This document shows, piece by piece, positions 1 through 10,927 of a DNA stretch of 64,000 nucleotides. The notes below the pieces were generated by a model. It had not been told where the DNA came from, did not search any database, and worked only from the letters and a program-made list of their open reading frames with translations. The DNA comes from Nocardioidaceae bacterium (GTDB lineage Bacteria > Actinomycetota > Actinomycetes > Propionibacteriales > Nocardioidaceae), in contig CP076053.1 of assembly GCA_018672315.1 (NCBI GenBank), forward strand, positions 3,459,827 to 3,523,826, given 5' to 3'. Position numbers and translations under genes: made by a program. Numbering within the stretch: the first letter of the stretch is position 1; every line of letters begins with the position of its first letter.

Positions 1-708
1 AGCACGGCCCTCGTCGCGGCCGAGCAGCGACGTGAGCGCCTCACCGAGCTCGAGAGCGAGCTGGGTGCGGCCCTGGCGTCGTGGTCGCCGGTGCGCGAGC
101 AGCTGCGGACGGTCACCGAGCTCGCCGCGACCGCGGAGGGCAAGGGACCCGACAACCCGTTGCAGATGCGCCTCTCGGCGTACGTGCTCGCCTCGCGCCT
201 GAGCCAGGTCGTGGCCGCCGCCAACGCGCGGCTCGAGACGATGGCGGAGCAGCGCTACGAGCTCGAGCACACCGCTTTCAAGGGCGCCGGCGACCGGCGC
301 GGTGGCCTGTCGCTGCGCGTCGTCGACTCCTGGACCGGCGAGGCGCGCGACCCGGCGACCCTGTCGGGCGGAGAGACCTTCGTCGTGGCGCTGGCGCTCG
401 CGCTGGGACTCGCCGACGTCGTCACGGCCGAGGCGGGCGGCGCCGAGATCGACACGCTGTTCGTGGACGAGGGGTTCGGGTCGCTGGACCCCCACACCCT
501 GGACCGTGTCATGGACTGTCTCGACGACCTGCGCTCAGGAGGGCGGGCCGTGGGCGTCGTGAGCCACGTGGCGGAGCTGAAGGATCGCATCCCCGACCAG
601 CTGCACGTGGTCAAGACGCCGCGTGGGTCGCAGGTGCGCGCGGTGCACGCCGACCTCGCCGCGGCGGGCGAGCCGACAGCGCTGATCGCGCCGGGCGCGC
701 TCGTCTGA
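1..708 (+). CDS. sbcC: SbcC-type SMC-like nuclease ATPase, C-terminal part (5' end outside window)
   Basis: The reading frame is open from the first base, so the gene starts upstream of the window. What remains is the end of a coiled-coil arm and the C-terminal ABC ATPase lobe. An LSGGE signature (LSGGETFVVALALALGL) is followed by a Walker B/D-loop stretch (DTLFVDEGFGSLDP) and a switch histidine (VVSHVAELKDR). The spacing is that of SbcC/Rad50, the ATPase partner of the SbcD nuclease, which processes DNA ends and hairpins. SbcD, usually just upstream, is not visible. Assignment is firm for the family; RecN or other SMC-like ATPases are less likely because of the FVDEGFGSLD motif. Confidence 0.9.
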   Translation, partial: STALVAAEQRRERLTELESELGAALASWSPVREQLRTVTELAATAEGKGPDNPLQMRLSAYVLASRLSQVVAAANARLETMAEQRYELEHTAFKGAGDRRGGLSLRVVDSWTGEARDPATLSGGETFVVALALALGLADVVTAEAGGAEIDTLFVDEGFGSLDPHTLDRVMDCLDDLRSGGRAVGVVSHVAELKDRIPDQLHVVKTPRGSQVRAVHADLAAAGEPTALIAPGALV

Positions 709-725
709 GCGTCGCCCCTGCCCGC

Positions 726-731
726 TAGGTT
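726..731 (+). promoter_or_regulatory. -10 box (TAGGTT) of the leaderless tldD-like gene
   Basis: TAGGTT ends 6 nt before the ATG at 738 and no Shine-Dalgarno sequence lies between. Transcription from about 738 would give a leaderless mRNA. The same geometry recurs at many starts in this window. Confidence 0.6.
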
Positions 732-737
732 CTCCGC

Positions 738-2258
738 ATGCCCCACGACATCGATGCGTCCTTCCTCGCGTTGGACTTCGGTCCGCTCGCGGAGTCCGCG
801 CTGGCGGTCGCCGAGCAGGCGGGGGCCGAGCACGCCGACTTCCGGTTCGAGCGCCTGCGGACCCAGGACGTCTCCGCGCGCGACGGTGAGGTGCAGGGCG
901 TCGCGGAGCGCACCGAGGTCGGCTACGCCGTCCGCGTCCTGCTGGACGGCGTGTGGGGCTTCGCCTCCGACGTCGTGCTCACGACCGAGCGTGCCGCGGT
1001 GACCGCGCAGCGCGCCCTCGAGGTCGCCCGGGTCGCCGCCGCCATGACCTCGCGACGCGTACGCCTCGCCGCCGAGCCGGTGCACGCCGACCGCACCTGG
1101 GTCTCGGCGTACGACATCGACCCCTTCACCGTCGGCCTGGACGAGAAGACCTCGCTGCTGACGGGCTGGACCGAGCGGCTCGTGGCGAGCGACCCGGTCG
1201 CCCACGCGGTCGCACACCTCGCCCAGGTGCACGAGAACAAGTTCTACGCCGACCTCGCGGGCACCTCGACCACGCAGCAGCGCGTACGCCTCCTGAGCCA
1301 GGTCGAGGTCTTCGGCTCCGACACGGCCCGCGGCGTGGCGGACTCGATGCGCACGGTCGCGCCACCGGTCGGCCGCGGGTGGGAGCACATGTCGGCCCCC
1401 GACGCGATGGACCGCTGGGACCGGGAGCTCAGCGCCCTGCCCGGCCTGCTGGGCGACAAGCTCGCCGCTCCCAGCGTCGAGGCGGGCAGCTACGACCTCG
1501 TGGTCCACCCCTCGAACCTGTGGCTGACGATCCACGAGTCCATCGGGCACGCGACCGAGCTCGACCGGGCTCTCGGCTACGAGGCGAACTACGCCGGCAC
1601 CTCCTTCGCCACCCCCGACAAGCTCGGCTCGCTGCGTTACGGCAGTGACCTGATGCACGTGACGGGCGACCGCACGCAACAGCACGGGCTCGCCACGATC
1701 GGCTACGACGACGACGGCGTCGAGGGCCAGTCCTGGGACCTCGTGCGTGACGGCGTGCTCGTGGGCTACCAGCTCGACCGCGCCATGGCCCACACCTACG
1801 GGGCCGAGCTCAACGAGGGCCGGTCGAACGGCTGCGCGTACGCCGACTCCCCCGGGCACGTCCCGATCCAGCGCATGGCGAACGTCTCGCTCCAGCCGGG
1901 CACGGCTGACCTGGGCGTCGAGGACCTGATCGGCGACGTCGAGCGCGGCCTGTACGTGATCGGTGACCGGTCCTGGTCCATCGACATGCAGCGCTACAAC
2001 TTCCAGTTCACCGGACAGCAGTTCCACCTGATCCGCGACGGCGAGCTCGTCGGCCAGGTCCGTGACGCGGCCTACCAGGCCACGACCACGGACTTCTGGG
2101 GATCCATGGACGCGGTGGGGGGACCCTCGACGTACGAGCTCGGCGGGGCCTTCAACTGCGGCAAGGCCCAGCCGGGCCAGGTCGCGGCCGTCAGCCACGG
2201 GTGCCCCGTGGCGCGGTTCCGCGACGTGAACGTCCTCAACACCAGCGAGTCGGAGTGA
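738..2258 (+). CDS. tldD: TldD-like zinc metalloprotease
   Basis: A 506-residue protein of the TldD/PmbA (peptidase U62) family. The HExxxH zinc motif is HESIGH at residues 266-271, and a conserved Cys-containing C-terminal segment (FNCGKAQPGQ) follows. TldD forms a heterodimer with TldE; in other bacteria the pair degrades unfolded peptides and matures some RiPPs and the CcdA antitoxin. The partner gene follows 5 nt downstream, so this is a two-gene operon. Start is the ATG at 738, placed 6 nt after a TAGGTT -10 box with no ribosome site, which suggests a leaderless transcript. No RiPP precursor is visible nearby, so a housekeeping role is more likely. Confidence 0.93.
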   Translation: MPHDIDASFLALDFGPLAESALAVAEQAGAEHADFRFERLRTQDVSARDGEVQGVAERTEVGYAVRVLLDGVWGFASDVVLTTERAAVTAQRALEVARVAAAMTSRRVRLAAEPVHADRTWVSAYDIDPFTVGLDEKTSLLTGWTERLVASDPVAHAVAHLAQVHENKFYADLAGTSTTQQRVRLLSQVEVFGSDTARGVADSMRTVAPPVGRGWEHMSAPDAMDRWDRELSALPGLLGDKLAAPSVEAGSYDLVVHPSNLWLTIHESIGHATELDRALGYEANYAGTSFATPDKLGSLRYGSDLMHVTGDRTQQHGLATIGYDDDGVEGQSWDLVRDGVLVGYQLDRAMAHTYGAELNEGRSNGCAYADSPGHVPIQRMANVSLQPGTADLGVEDLIGDVERGLYVIGDRSWSIDMQRYNFQFTGQQFHLIRDGELVGQVRDAAYQATTTDFWGSMDAVGGPSTYELGGAFNCGKAQPGQVAAVSHGCPVARFRDVNVLNTSESE

Positions 2259-2263
2259 GCCCC

Positions 2264-3655
2264 GTGAGCAGCACCGAGTCCGCGCCCCGTCCCCAGGACC
2301 TCGTCGAGCGCGGCCTCGCCGCCAGCACGGCCTCGGACTGCGTCGTGGTCGTCACCGTGTCGAGCTCGGCGAACCTGCGGTGGGCCAACAACACGTTGAC
2401 CACGAACGGCGAGATGCAGGGTGTCGAGGTCACGGTCGTCTCCCTCCGGGGTGACCGGTCGGCGTCGGTCAGCGGCTCGGTCGGCACCGTCGCGGAGGTC
2501 GAACGGCTCGTGGCGGCCGCGGACGCCGCGAGCGAGACCGCGAGCCGTGCCGAGGACGCTGCGCCGCTGGTGACCGGTGACGCCGCAGCCGAGTGGGACG
2601 AGCCGCCGGGTCGCACCTCGGTCGGTGTGTACGCCGAGGTCGCACCCCGCCTCGGTGAGGCGTTCTCGCGCGCGGAGGGCAGCGACCGGGTGCACTACGG
2701 CTTCGTGAACCACGAGGTCGACACGACCTACCTGGGGTCCAGCACCGGGCTGCGGCTGCGGCACGAGCAGCCGACCGGGCACTACGGCTTCACCGGCAAG
2801 CCGGCGGACCTGACCGCGAGCGCCTGGGTCGGTGGCGCGACCCGCGACTTCACCGACGTCGACCCGCTGGCGGTCGACGACGAGCTCGTCCGCCGCCTGG
2901 GCTGGTCGCGCCGCCGGGTCGACCTGTCGGCCGGCCGCTACGACACGGTGCTGCCGCCGACCTCGGTGGCCGACCTCATGATCTACACGTACTGGTCGAT
3001 GGGCGCGCGGGAGGCCCTCGACGGCCAGACTGCGTTCGGCAGGCCGGGCGGCGGCACCCGGTTGGGTGAGAGCATGGCGCACGACGGCGTCCACCTGTGG
3101 TCCGATCCCCGTGCCGCCGGTCTGGGCGCCTCGCCCTTCCACGTCGCGCGTACGTCGGGCAGCTCGGTGAGCGTCTTCGACAACGGTCTGCCGCTCTCGG
3201 CGACGGACTGGATCCGCGGCGGGCGGGTCACGTCGCTGCTGCAGTCGCGGCGCACCGCGTCGCTGACCGGGCAGCCGCCCACCCCGGTCATCGACAACCT
3301 GGTGCTCGACGTCGCGGGCGGGTCGGGCTCCACCGACGACCTGGTGCGCGGCGTCGACCGCGGGGTGCTGGTGACGTGCCTGTGGTACATCCGCATGGTC
3401 GACGACCAGCGACTGCTGCTGACGGGACTGACCCGGGACGGCACCTACCTGGTGGAGGGCGGCGAGGTGGTGGGCATGGCCAACAACTTCCGTTTCAACG
3501 AGTCCCCGCTGAGCCTGCTGCGTCGGTTCTCTGAGGCCGGGGAATCGGTGTCCGCCTTCAGCCGCGAGTGGGGCGACGACTACTTCTCGCGGACGCGCAT
3601 GCCTGCGCTGCGCATCCCCGACTTCGCGATGTCGAGCGTCTCCCAGGCATTGTGA
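2264..3655 (+). CDS. TldE/PmbA-like metalloprotease partner
   Basis: A 463-residue PmbA/TldE-type protein. It lacks the HExxxH motif of the preceding gene, as expected for the non-catalytic subunit that completes the TldD/TldE heterodimer. Conserved family segments include the N-terminal [13 protein letters not shown] strand and the C-terminal [18 protein letters not shown] stretch. I chose the GTG at 2264, 5 nt after the tldD stop; the open frame extends to 2201 but that overlaps tldD coding sequence. The downstream 54 nt to the convergent gene contain imperfect GTGACAGGC repeats. Confidence is high for family and pairing; the substrate is unknown. Confidence 0.9.
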   Translation: MSSTESAPRPQDLVERGLAASTASDCVVVVTVSSSANLRWANNTLTTNGEMQGVEVTVVSLRGDRSASVSGSVGTVAEVERLVAAADAASETASRAEDAAPLVTGDAAAEWDEPPGRTSVGVYAEVAPRLGEAFSRAEGSDRVHYGFVNHEVDTTYLGSSTGLRLRHEQPTGHYGFTGKPADLTASAWVGGATRDFTDVDPLAVDDELVRRLGWSRRRVDLSAGRYDTVLPPTSVADLMIYTYWSMGAREALDGQTAFGRPGGGTRLGESMAHDGVHLWSDPRAAGLGASPFHVARTSGSSVSVFDNGLPLSATDWIRGGRVTSLLQSRRTASLTGQPPTPVIDNLVLDVAGGSGSTDDLVRGVDRGVLVTCLWYIRMVDDQRLLLTGLTRDGTYLVEGGEVVGMANNFRFNESPLSLLRRFSEAGESVSAFSREWGDDYFSRTRMPALRIPDFAMSSVSQAL

Positions 3656-3709
3656 CAGGCCTCGTGACAGGCCCTGTGTCAGGCGTTGTGACGGGCGCCG
3701 GCGGGCGGC

Positions 3710-4183
3710 TCAGCGCTCGAGGATGTGCTTGATCGCCTCGAGGGTCCGCGGGATCCCGGCGTGCGCGGCCTGCGTCCGGTCCGCGACCTGGGCGTCGGCG
3801 TCCTCGCCGTAGCGCTGCCGGAACATCGCCAGCCCGTCGTCGAGGAAGCGCCAGCTCTCGGTCAACCTCGACCCGTGCCCGTCCGCGTCGATCTCGAAGG
3901 CCCAGCGCACGAGCCCGGGCCCGACCTCCCAGGCGAACTCGCGCGGTCGGTCGGCCACGACCACGGTCGACCGCGTCGACCAGGACCGGTCCGCGGTCTC
4001 GTTGTGGCCGACGAACACGGCGCCGACCTCTCCGGCGTGCGCGGGGTCCTCCCACTCGCAGCGCACGCACTGCGGTGACCACTCCCCGACGCGGGTCTGG
4101 TCGCTGACGAGGTCGTACACCGCGGCCGGTGCGGCGTCGACGTGCACGGAGTCGCTGTGGGTGAGCGGCAGGTCCCTGTTCAT
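3710..4183 (-). CDS. SRPBCC (START-like) ligand-binding protein
   Basis: A 157-residue protein of the polyketide cyclase/dehydrase SRPBCC fold. The N-terminus follows the family pattern (HVDAAPAAVYDLVSD, then a GEWSP turn), followed by beta strands ending in RLTESWRF and a long C-terminal helix. These proteins form a hydrophobic cavity that binds lipids or aromatic compounds; many actinobacterial members have no known ligand. It lies just downstream of the serine hydrolase gene (9-nt gap) but appears to have its own leaderless promoter, with TAGCGT at 4190-4195 overlapping the TAG stop of that gene. No catalytic residue assignment is possible from sequence alone. Confidence 0.8.
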   Translation of the reverse strand: MNRDLPLTHSDSVHVDAAPAAVYDLVSDQTRVGEWSPQCVRCEWEDPAHAGEVGAVFVGHNETADRSWSTRSTVVVADRPREFAWEVGPGLVRWAFEIDADGHGSRLTESWRFLDDGLAMFRQRYGEDADAQVADRTQAAHAGIPRTLEAIKHILER

Positions 4184-4189
4184 GACCGC

Positions 4190-4195
4190 ACGCTA
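4190..4195 (-). promoter_or_regulatory. -10 box TAGCGT overlapping the upstream gene's TAG stop
   Basis: On the minus strand TAGCGT is followed by exactly 6 nt and the ATG at 4183. Its first three bases are the TAG stop codon of the serine hydrolase gene (4193-4195). Confidence 0.5.
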
Positions 4196-5611
4196 GCCCG
4201 GGGGCAGCCCGCCGGGGATGGTGCCCTCGGGCAGCCTCGGGTCGTACGCGCGACGGGTGAACACGAAGGTCGCGGCGTCCAGGTGGCTGACGGACCCGTC
4301 CTCGTCACGGCGTACGAGGAGCGTCTCGCCGTGCAGGTAGCCGCCGATGCCCCGCAGCCGGTCGGGCCCGGCCACCTCGAGCACGGAGAACTCGGTGCGG
4401 GCCGTGGTGGCGGATCCGGCCCGGTGCAGCAGGGCGCGCGTCCCGTCCCAGGTGAGTTCGAGGGGGCTGGTGCCCCAGTGCCACACGCCGAGCACCTCGC
4501 GCAGCCAGTCCGGCGCCGGGGCGGATGGCCGCCACGGCGTCGGCACGTGCGGCTCGTGCTGCTGCAGCGTCGCCAGCAGCCGCGGGGCCACCTGCTCGGT
4601 GGCCAGGCCGAGGGTGCCGTTGGCGAGCACGACGGCACCGGTGCGCCGCTCGGGGTCGACGAACAGCGAGGCGAGGAAGCCCGGCATCGACCCGGTGTGC
4701 CCGGCGAGCCGGCGACCGTCGGCGTCGAGGAGCCGCAGCCCGAGCCCGTAGCCGCCCGATCCCGTGCCGGCGCCGGTCGAGCTCACCCGGCCACCGGGTG
4801 GGGTGCGCATCTCCTGCAGCGACGCCGCACCGAGCACGTCGTCGTGTCCGGCCGCGAGGAAGCCCGCCCAGACAGCGAGGTCGGCGACCGTGGACCAGGC
4901 CTGGCCGGCCGGAGCCATGGCCCCGGTGTCGGCGTGCGGCTCGCGCAGCAGGGTGCCCTCCCACGGGTCGACGCTGAAGCCGTCGGCGTGGGGCGGCTGC
5001 GGCGCGTACGTCGTGGCGGTCATCCCGAGCGGGCCCAGCAGCTCGTCCCGGACGCAGTCCCACCACGTCGCGTCGCGCTTGCGGGCGACCAGCTCCCCGA
5101 GCACGGCGTACGCCAGGTTGCTGTAGTGGTGGGGCCCGCCACGCGGCAGCACCGTCGAGGCCGAACGGTGGGTCTCGACGAGGTCGGACCACGACACGCC
5201 GGGGGCGCGCTCCCACCAGGGCCCGCGGGGCTCGGCCGGGAGCCCGCCGGTGTGGTCGAGCAGCCCGCGGACGGTGGTGTCGCCGAACGGACTCTCGCGC
5301 AGGTGTCGTCCGACGGCGTCGCCGAGGTCGAGCAGACCGTCGTCCCGCAACCGCATCACGAGCACCGCGGTCATGGTCTTGGTGATCGACCCGATCCGGT
5401 AGGCGGTGTCCGGGCCCGCGGCCCACCGGCGCTCGGCGTCGACGTGCAGGCCGTGGCCGCCGTTCCAGACCAGCTGTCCGTGGCGTACGACCCCGGCGGC
5501 CACCGACGGCAGCCGTCCGGCGACCTGGGCGTGCGCGATCACCGCATGCAGGTGTCTGCCGGTCGTCGCGGCGACCTGCGGTGCGGCGGGGCGTGGCGGG
5601 CTCTCGGTCAC
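4193..5611 (-). CDS. Serine hydrolase, beta-lactamase/class C family
   Basis: A 472-residue penicillin-binding-protein-like hydrolase. The three family motifs are visible: SxxK as S75-I-T-K78, YxN as Y163-S-N165, and the KTG-equivalent H305-T-G307. The domain fills residues 20-360; a roughly 100-residue lipocalin-like C-terminal domain follows (ending in TFVFTRRAYDPRLPEG). Such proteins include esterases, D-aminopeptidases and DD-carboxypeptidases, and substrate cannot be told from motifs. No signal peptide is evident, so it may be cytoplasmic. The GTG start at 5611 sits 6 nt after TAGGGT, a -10 box that overlaps the gcvP stop codon, so it is probably leaderless and separately transcribed from gcvP. 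Confidence 0.88.
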   Translation of the reverse strand: MTESPPRPAAPQVAATTGRHLHAVIAHAQVAGRLPSVAAGVVRHGQLVWNGGHGLHVDAERRWAAGPDTAYRIGSITKTMTAVLVMRLRDDGLLDLGDAVGRHLRESPFGDTTVRGLLDHTGGLPAEPRGPWWERAPGVSWSDLVETHRSASTVLPRGGPHHYSNLAYAVLGELVARKRDATWWDCVRDELLGPLGMTATTYAPQPPHADGFSVDPWEGTLLREPHADTGAMAPAGQAWSTVADLAVWAGFLAAGHDDVLGAASLQEMRTPPGGRVSSTGAGTGSGGYGLGLRLLDADGRRLAGHTGSMPGFLASLFVDPERRTGAVVLANGTLGLATEQVAPRLLATLQQHEPHVPTPWRPSAPAPDWLREVLGVWHWGTSPLELTWDGTRALLHRAGSATTARTEFSVLEVAGPDRLRGIGGYLHGETLLVRRDEDGSVSHLDAATFVFTRRAYDPRLPEGTIPGGLPPG

Positions 5612-5620
5612 ACCGCAACC

Positions 5621-8548
<2,928 letters not shown>

Positions 8549-8550
8549 TA

Positions 8551-8596
8551 GGAGGCCTTCCGTCGGGGGACCCCGGCGCACGCCGGGGCGGCCTCC
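8551..8596 (-). promoter_or_regulatory. gcvP: Putative riboswitch expression platform: hairpin burying the gcvP ribosome site
   Basis: In the transcript, GGAGGCC (8596-8590) can pair with GGCCTCC (8557-8551). Between them CCCCGGCG and CGCCGGGG (8588-8571) form a second perfect 8-base arm pair around 2 nt. The combined hairpin ends 2 nt before the ATG and takes in part of the GGAAGG ribosome site. This fits translational control; that the aptamer disrupts it on ligand binding or release is inferred. Confidence 0.5.
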
Positions 8597-8620
8597 CCTC
8601 AGTCGGTCGCGACGCTGCGG

Positions 8621-8725
8621 CCTCCAGAGCTGCCTGGTCCGCGCGGTCCTGGGTGCCTGAGAGGTTCCGGGAGGAGTTGCCCCGTCGGCGCCGCGCCTGG
8701 TGCGACACGGTCTCTCCCGCGCGGG
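8621..8725 (-). ncRNA. Glycine riboswitch aptamer, apparently single
   Basis: The minus strand carries the glycine aptamer consensus in order: GCGGGAGAGACC, then CGCCGACGGGGCAACTCC, then CCGGAACCTCTCAGGCACC, AGGACCG, and the closing GCTCTGGAGG. It starts about 10 nt after the transcription start predicted from the TAGCCT box at 8741-8746 and lies 73 nt before gcvP. Only one full aptamer is seen; neither the short 5' flank nor the 3' flank to the start codon shows a second copy. Glycine riboswitches upstream of gcv genes normally turn expression on with glycine. Confidence 0.9.
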
Positions 8726-8740
8726 ATCACGGGCACGCCC

Positions 8741-8746
8741 AGGCTA
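8741..8746 (-). promoter_or_regulatory. Probable -10 box of the riboswitch/gcvP transcript
   Basis: TAGCCT on the minus strand about 16 nt upstream of the aptamer's first conserved bases. No good -35 is visible. Confidence 0.4.
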
Positions 8747-8814
8747 ACAAGCGGTGGCGCGTACGCGGAACAGCGACGCGGACGACGGCGCGTGAGCACC
8801 CGGTCAGCTGCCGG

Positions 8815-9444
8815 TCAGCCCGCCGTCCGCGCGCGACGTCGGGCGGAGAGCTCGTCGGTGGGCTCCCCCGCGAGGTCCTCGGTGCGCTCACTCGGCAGCG
8901 AGGCGAGATCGCCCTCGATCTCGCGCCAGACACCGCCGATGGCGATGCCGAAGACACCCTGGCCGCCCTGGAGCAGGTCGATGACCTCGTCGTTGCTGGT
9001 GCACTCGTAGACCGTGGCGCCGTCGCTCATGAGGGTGACGCGCGTGAGGTCGTCGGTGCCGCGCTCGCGCAGGTGGGCGACCGCGGTACGGATCTGCTGC
9101 AGGCTGATGCCCGCATCGAGGAGCCGCTTGATGACCTTGAGGATGAGGATGTCGCGGAAGGAGTAGAGCCGCTGGCTGCCGGACCCCTTCGCACCGCGGA
9201 CGGTCGGCTCGACCAGCCCGGTGCGCGCCCAGTAGTCGAGCTGGCGGTAGGTGATGCCGGCGGCGTTGCAGGCGGTGGGACCGCGGTAGCCCGTGTCGCT
9301 GGGAAGCGGCGAGACGTCGTCGTCGAAGAGCAGACCCTGCTCGTCGGCTGCCGCCGCGGCGGCAGCGGCCTCCTCGCGCACCCTGGCGTCGTCGACGGCC
9401 TCGGCGCCGACACCCTCGCGGGGTCCTTCGAAGCTGCTCACCAC
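8815..9444 (-). CDS. MerR-family regulator, McdR (Rv1830)-like
   Basis: A 209-residue MerR-type protein. A low-complexity Ala-rich N-terminal tail (residues 20-35) precedes the winged helix-turn-helix (about 63-125: ITYRQLDYWARTGLV, then SFRDILILKVIKRLLDAGISL). The C-terminal domain contains VYECTSNDEVIDLLQGGQGVFGIAIGGVW, typical of the mycobacterial Rv1830 group, reported to influence cell division. No Cys cluster for metal sensing is present. Position between gcvP and the DUF151 gene matches M. tuberculosis order. Two GTG codons stand in tandem (9444, 9441); AGGAGG upstream is better spaced for the second. A 17-bp-spaced TTGACC/TACGGT promoter lies about 105 nt upstream of the start. Confidence 0.85.
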   Translation of the reverse strand: MVSSFEGPREGVGAEAVDDARVREEAAAAAAAADEQGLLFDDDVSPLPSDTGYRGPTACNAAGITYRQLDYWARTGLVEPTVRGAKGSGSQRLYSFRDILILKVIKRLLDAGISLQQIRTAVAHLRERGTDDLTRVTLMSDGATVYECTSNDEVIDLLQGGQGVFGIAIGGVWREIEGDLASLPSERTEDLAGEPTDELSARRRARTAG

Positions 9445-9553
9445 GGTCCTCCTGGTCTCGCTCCGTCTGGTCGCTCCGTGCCGGGGAAGCAGATCGAGGT
9501 CCGCACGGGTGTGCGAGTCACGACAGTGGAGTTACAGCGAAGACATCTCCCTC

Positions 9554-9582
9554 ACCGTAGGTGCGGGGGTGGGGGTGGTCAA
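9554..9582 (-). promoter_or_regulatory. Sigma-70-type promoter for the McdR-like gene
   Basis: On the minus strand TTGACC (9582-9577) and TACGGT (9559-9554) are separated by 17 bp. It would give a 5' UTR of about 100 nt. Upstream lie palindromes AACCTGAGGTT (9620-9630) and CCTGACGGTCAGG (9646-9658). Confidence 0.55.
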
Positions 9583-9653
9583 TCACATCACGAACCCTCG
9601 AGGGGCGTGTCGGAACCTGAACCTGAGGTTGAGACTCTTCTGTGACCTGACGG

Positions 9654-10124
9654 TCAGGAGTCGCTCTCGAAGTCCTCCGGGCTCACCTGGTCGAGGAACT
9701 CGCGGAACTTCTCGACCTCCTCCTCCTGCTCCTCCGGCACCGCCAGGCCGACATCGGCGAGCAGGTCCTCGGCGCAGACGATGCGCGAGCCCGTACGCAG
9801 CGCGAGAGCGATCGAGTCCGAGGGACGCGCGGAGATCTCGACGCCGCCGTCGAGCACCAGCGTCGCGTAGAAGACACCGTCGACCATCTCGGTGATGCGC
9901 ACCTCCTCGAGCGTGCGACCGGTGGCCTCGAGCACTCCGCGGAGGAGGTCGTGCGTCAGTGGCCGTGGCGGCACGACACCCTGTTGGGCGAACGCGATGG
10001 CCGTCGCCTCGACGGCGCCGATCCAGATCGGCACGTACCGCTCGCCCGAGGTCTCCCGCAGCAGCACCACGGGGCTGTTCGAGGGCATCTCGACCCTCAC
10101 TCCGACGACTTCGACCTCACGCAC
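9654..10124 (-). CDS. Bifunctional nuclease family protein (DUF151)
   Basis: A 156-residue protein that matches the DUF151/bifunctional nuclease family: VEMPSNSPVVLLRE near the N-terminus, YVPIWIGAVEATAIAFA, then FYATLVLDGG and the RPSDSIALALR block. In M. tuberculosis the homologue is Rv1829, between the two MerR genes, exactly as here. Plant members have been reported to have DNase/RNase activity; the bacterial role is unclear. The acidic C-terminus (PEEQEEEVEKFREFLDQVSPEDFESDS is cut here by type) is a typical tail. GTG start at 10124, 6 nt after TAGGCT (10131-10136), so probably leaderless. Confidence 0.88.
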   Translation of the reverse strand: MREVEVVGVRVEMPSNSPVVLLRETSGERYVPIWIGAVEATAIAFAQQGVVPPRPLTHDLLRGVLEATGRTLEEVRITEMVDGVFYATLVLDGGVEISARPSDSIALALRTGSRIVCAEDLLADVGLAVPEEQEEEVEKFREFLDQVSPEDFESDS

Positions 10125-10130
10125 ACCCTC

Positions 10131-10136
10131 AGCCTA
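10131..10136 (-). promoter_or_regulatory. -10 box TAGGCT of the leaderless DUF151 gene
   Basis: Located exactly 6 nt upstream of the GTG start at 10124, with no Shine-Dalgarno between. Confidence 0.55.
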
Positions 10137-10159
10137 GCCCCGCCGGGGTCATCCGACGC

Positions 10160-10918
10160 TCACCTGCCGAGGTCCCGCACCTTGTCGCGCAGCACGGCGC
10201 CGTAGAACCTCACCATGAGCGAGGCGAGCTCGCCCGTGGCCTGCTCGGCGCGCGCCGCCGCGTCGGGCTCGCGTCCACGCCGGACGGTGGAGACGATCTG
10301 GTCGATCGTGCCCACGTCGCGGTCGGCGGCCGTCCGGAACATGCGCAGGTGACGCGGCCCGATGCCGTACGCCGCCAGCTCGCCGGCGACCGTGGCGACG
10401 TCGAGGGCGTCGGAGTCGTAGTGCCCACCCGGTCCGGGCACCACCAGCTTCGTGTCCTCCAGCTCACGCAGGAGGTCCTCGTCCACTGCCGCGGCCTGCA
10501 GCAGCTCGCTGCGCGAGACCCGGAGCCGCGAGCGTTCACCGGTGAACGAGCCGGGCGCCGTCAGCGCCGCACCCGCGTCACGGGCCTCCTCCGGCACCTG
10601 CGGCTCGCCGGCCACCAGCGGCGGCGGGGCGAGCCCGCGGTCCATGGCGTCCAGGTGCTCCCGGATCACCTTCAGAGGGAGGTAGTGGTCGCGCTGGGCG
10701 GTCAGCACGTACCGCAGCCGGTCGACGTCGGCCCGGCTGAACTTGCGGTAGCCCGAGGAGGTGCGTTCGGGCTCGACCAGCCCCTCGGACTCCAGGAAGC
10801 GAATCTTGGAGATCGTCAGCCCGGGGAAGTCGGGCCCGAGCTCGGCGATCACCTCACCGATGCTCACCCGCTGCCTCATGCCGGTCGGCCGGGCCGCCCT
10901 GGCGCTCGCCTCACTCAT
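10160..10918 (-). CDS. ftsR: MerR-family regulator, FtsR (Rv1828)-like
   Basis: A 252-residue MerR-type regulator. The DNA-binding domain spans roughly residues 17-85 (VSIGEVIAELGPDFPGLTIS, then KIRFLESEGLVEPERTSSGY, then DVDRLRYVLTAQRD). The C-terminal half contains the conserved SRSELLQAAAV...LLRELEDTKLV segment. In Corynebacterium the homologue FtsR activates ftsZ transcription; Rv1828 is the mycobacterial counterpart. It follows the GarA-like gene by 9 nt and is likely co-transcribed with it. No metal-binding Cys motif is seen, which agrees with a non-metal ligand. The symbol is by homology and synteny; function here is inferred. Confidence 0.88.
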   Translation of the reverse strand: MSEASARAARPTGMRQRVSIGEVIAELGPDFPGLTISKIRFLESEGLVEPERTSSGYRKFSRADVDRLRYVLTAQRDHYLPLKVIREHLDAMDRGLAPPPLVAGEPQVPEEARDAGAALTAPGSFTGERSRLRVSRSELLQAAAVDEDLLRELEDTKLVVPGPGGHYDSDALDVATVAGELAAYGIGPRHLRMFRTAADRDVGTIDQIVSTVRRGREPDAAARAEQATGELASLMVRFYGAVLRDKVRDLGR

Positions 10919-10927
10919 GCGACCGCC

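Noticed and set aside
255-2198. A 647-codon open frame opposite sbcC and tldD
   Set aside because: Shadow frame; the plus strand has two recognised conserved proteins.
3656-3709. Imperfect GTGACAGGC repeats after the TldE-like gene
   Set aside because: Only short degenerate copies; no clear hairpin with T-run, so I did not call a terminator.
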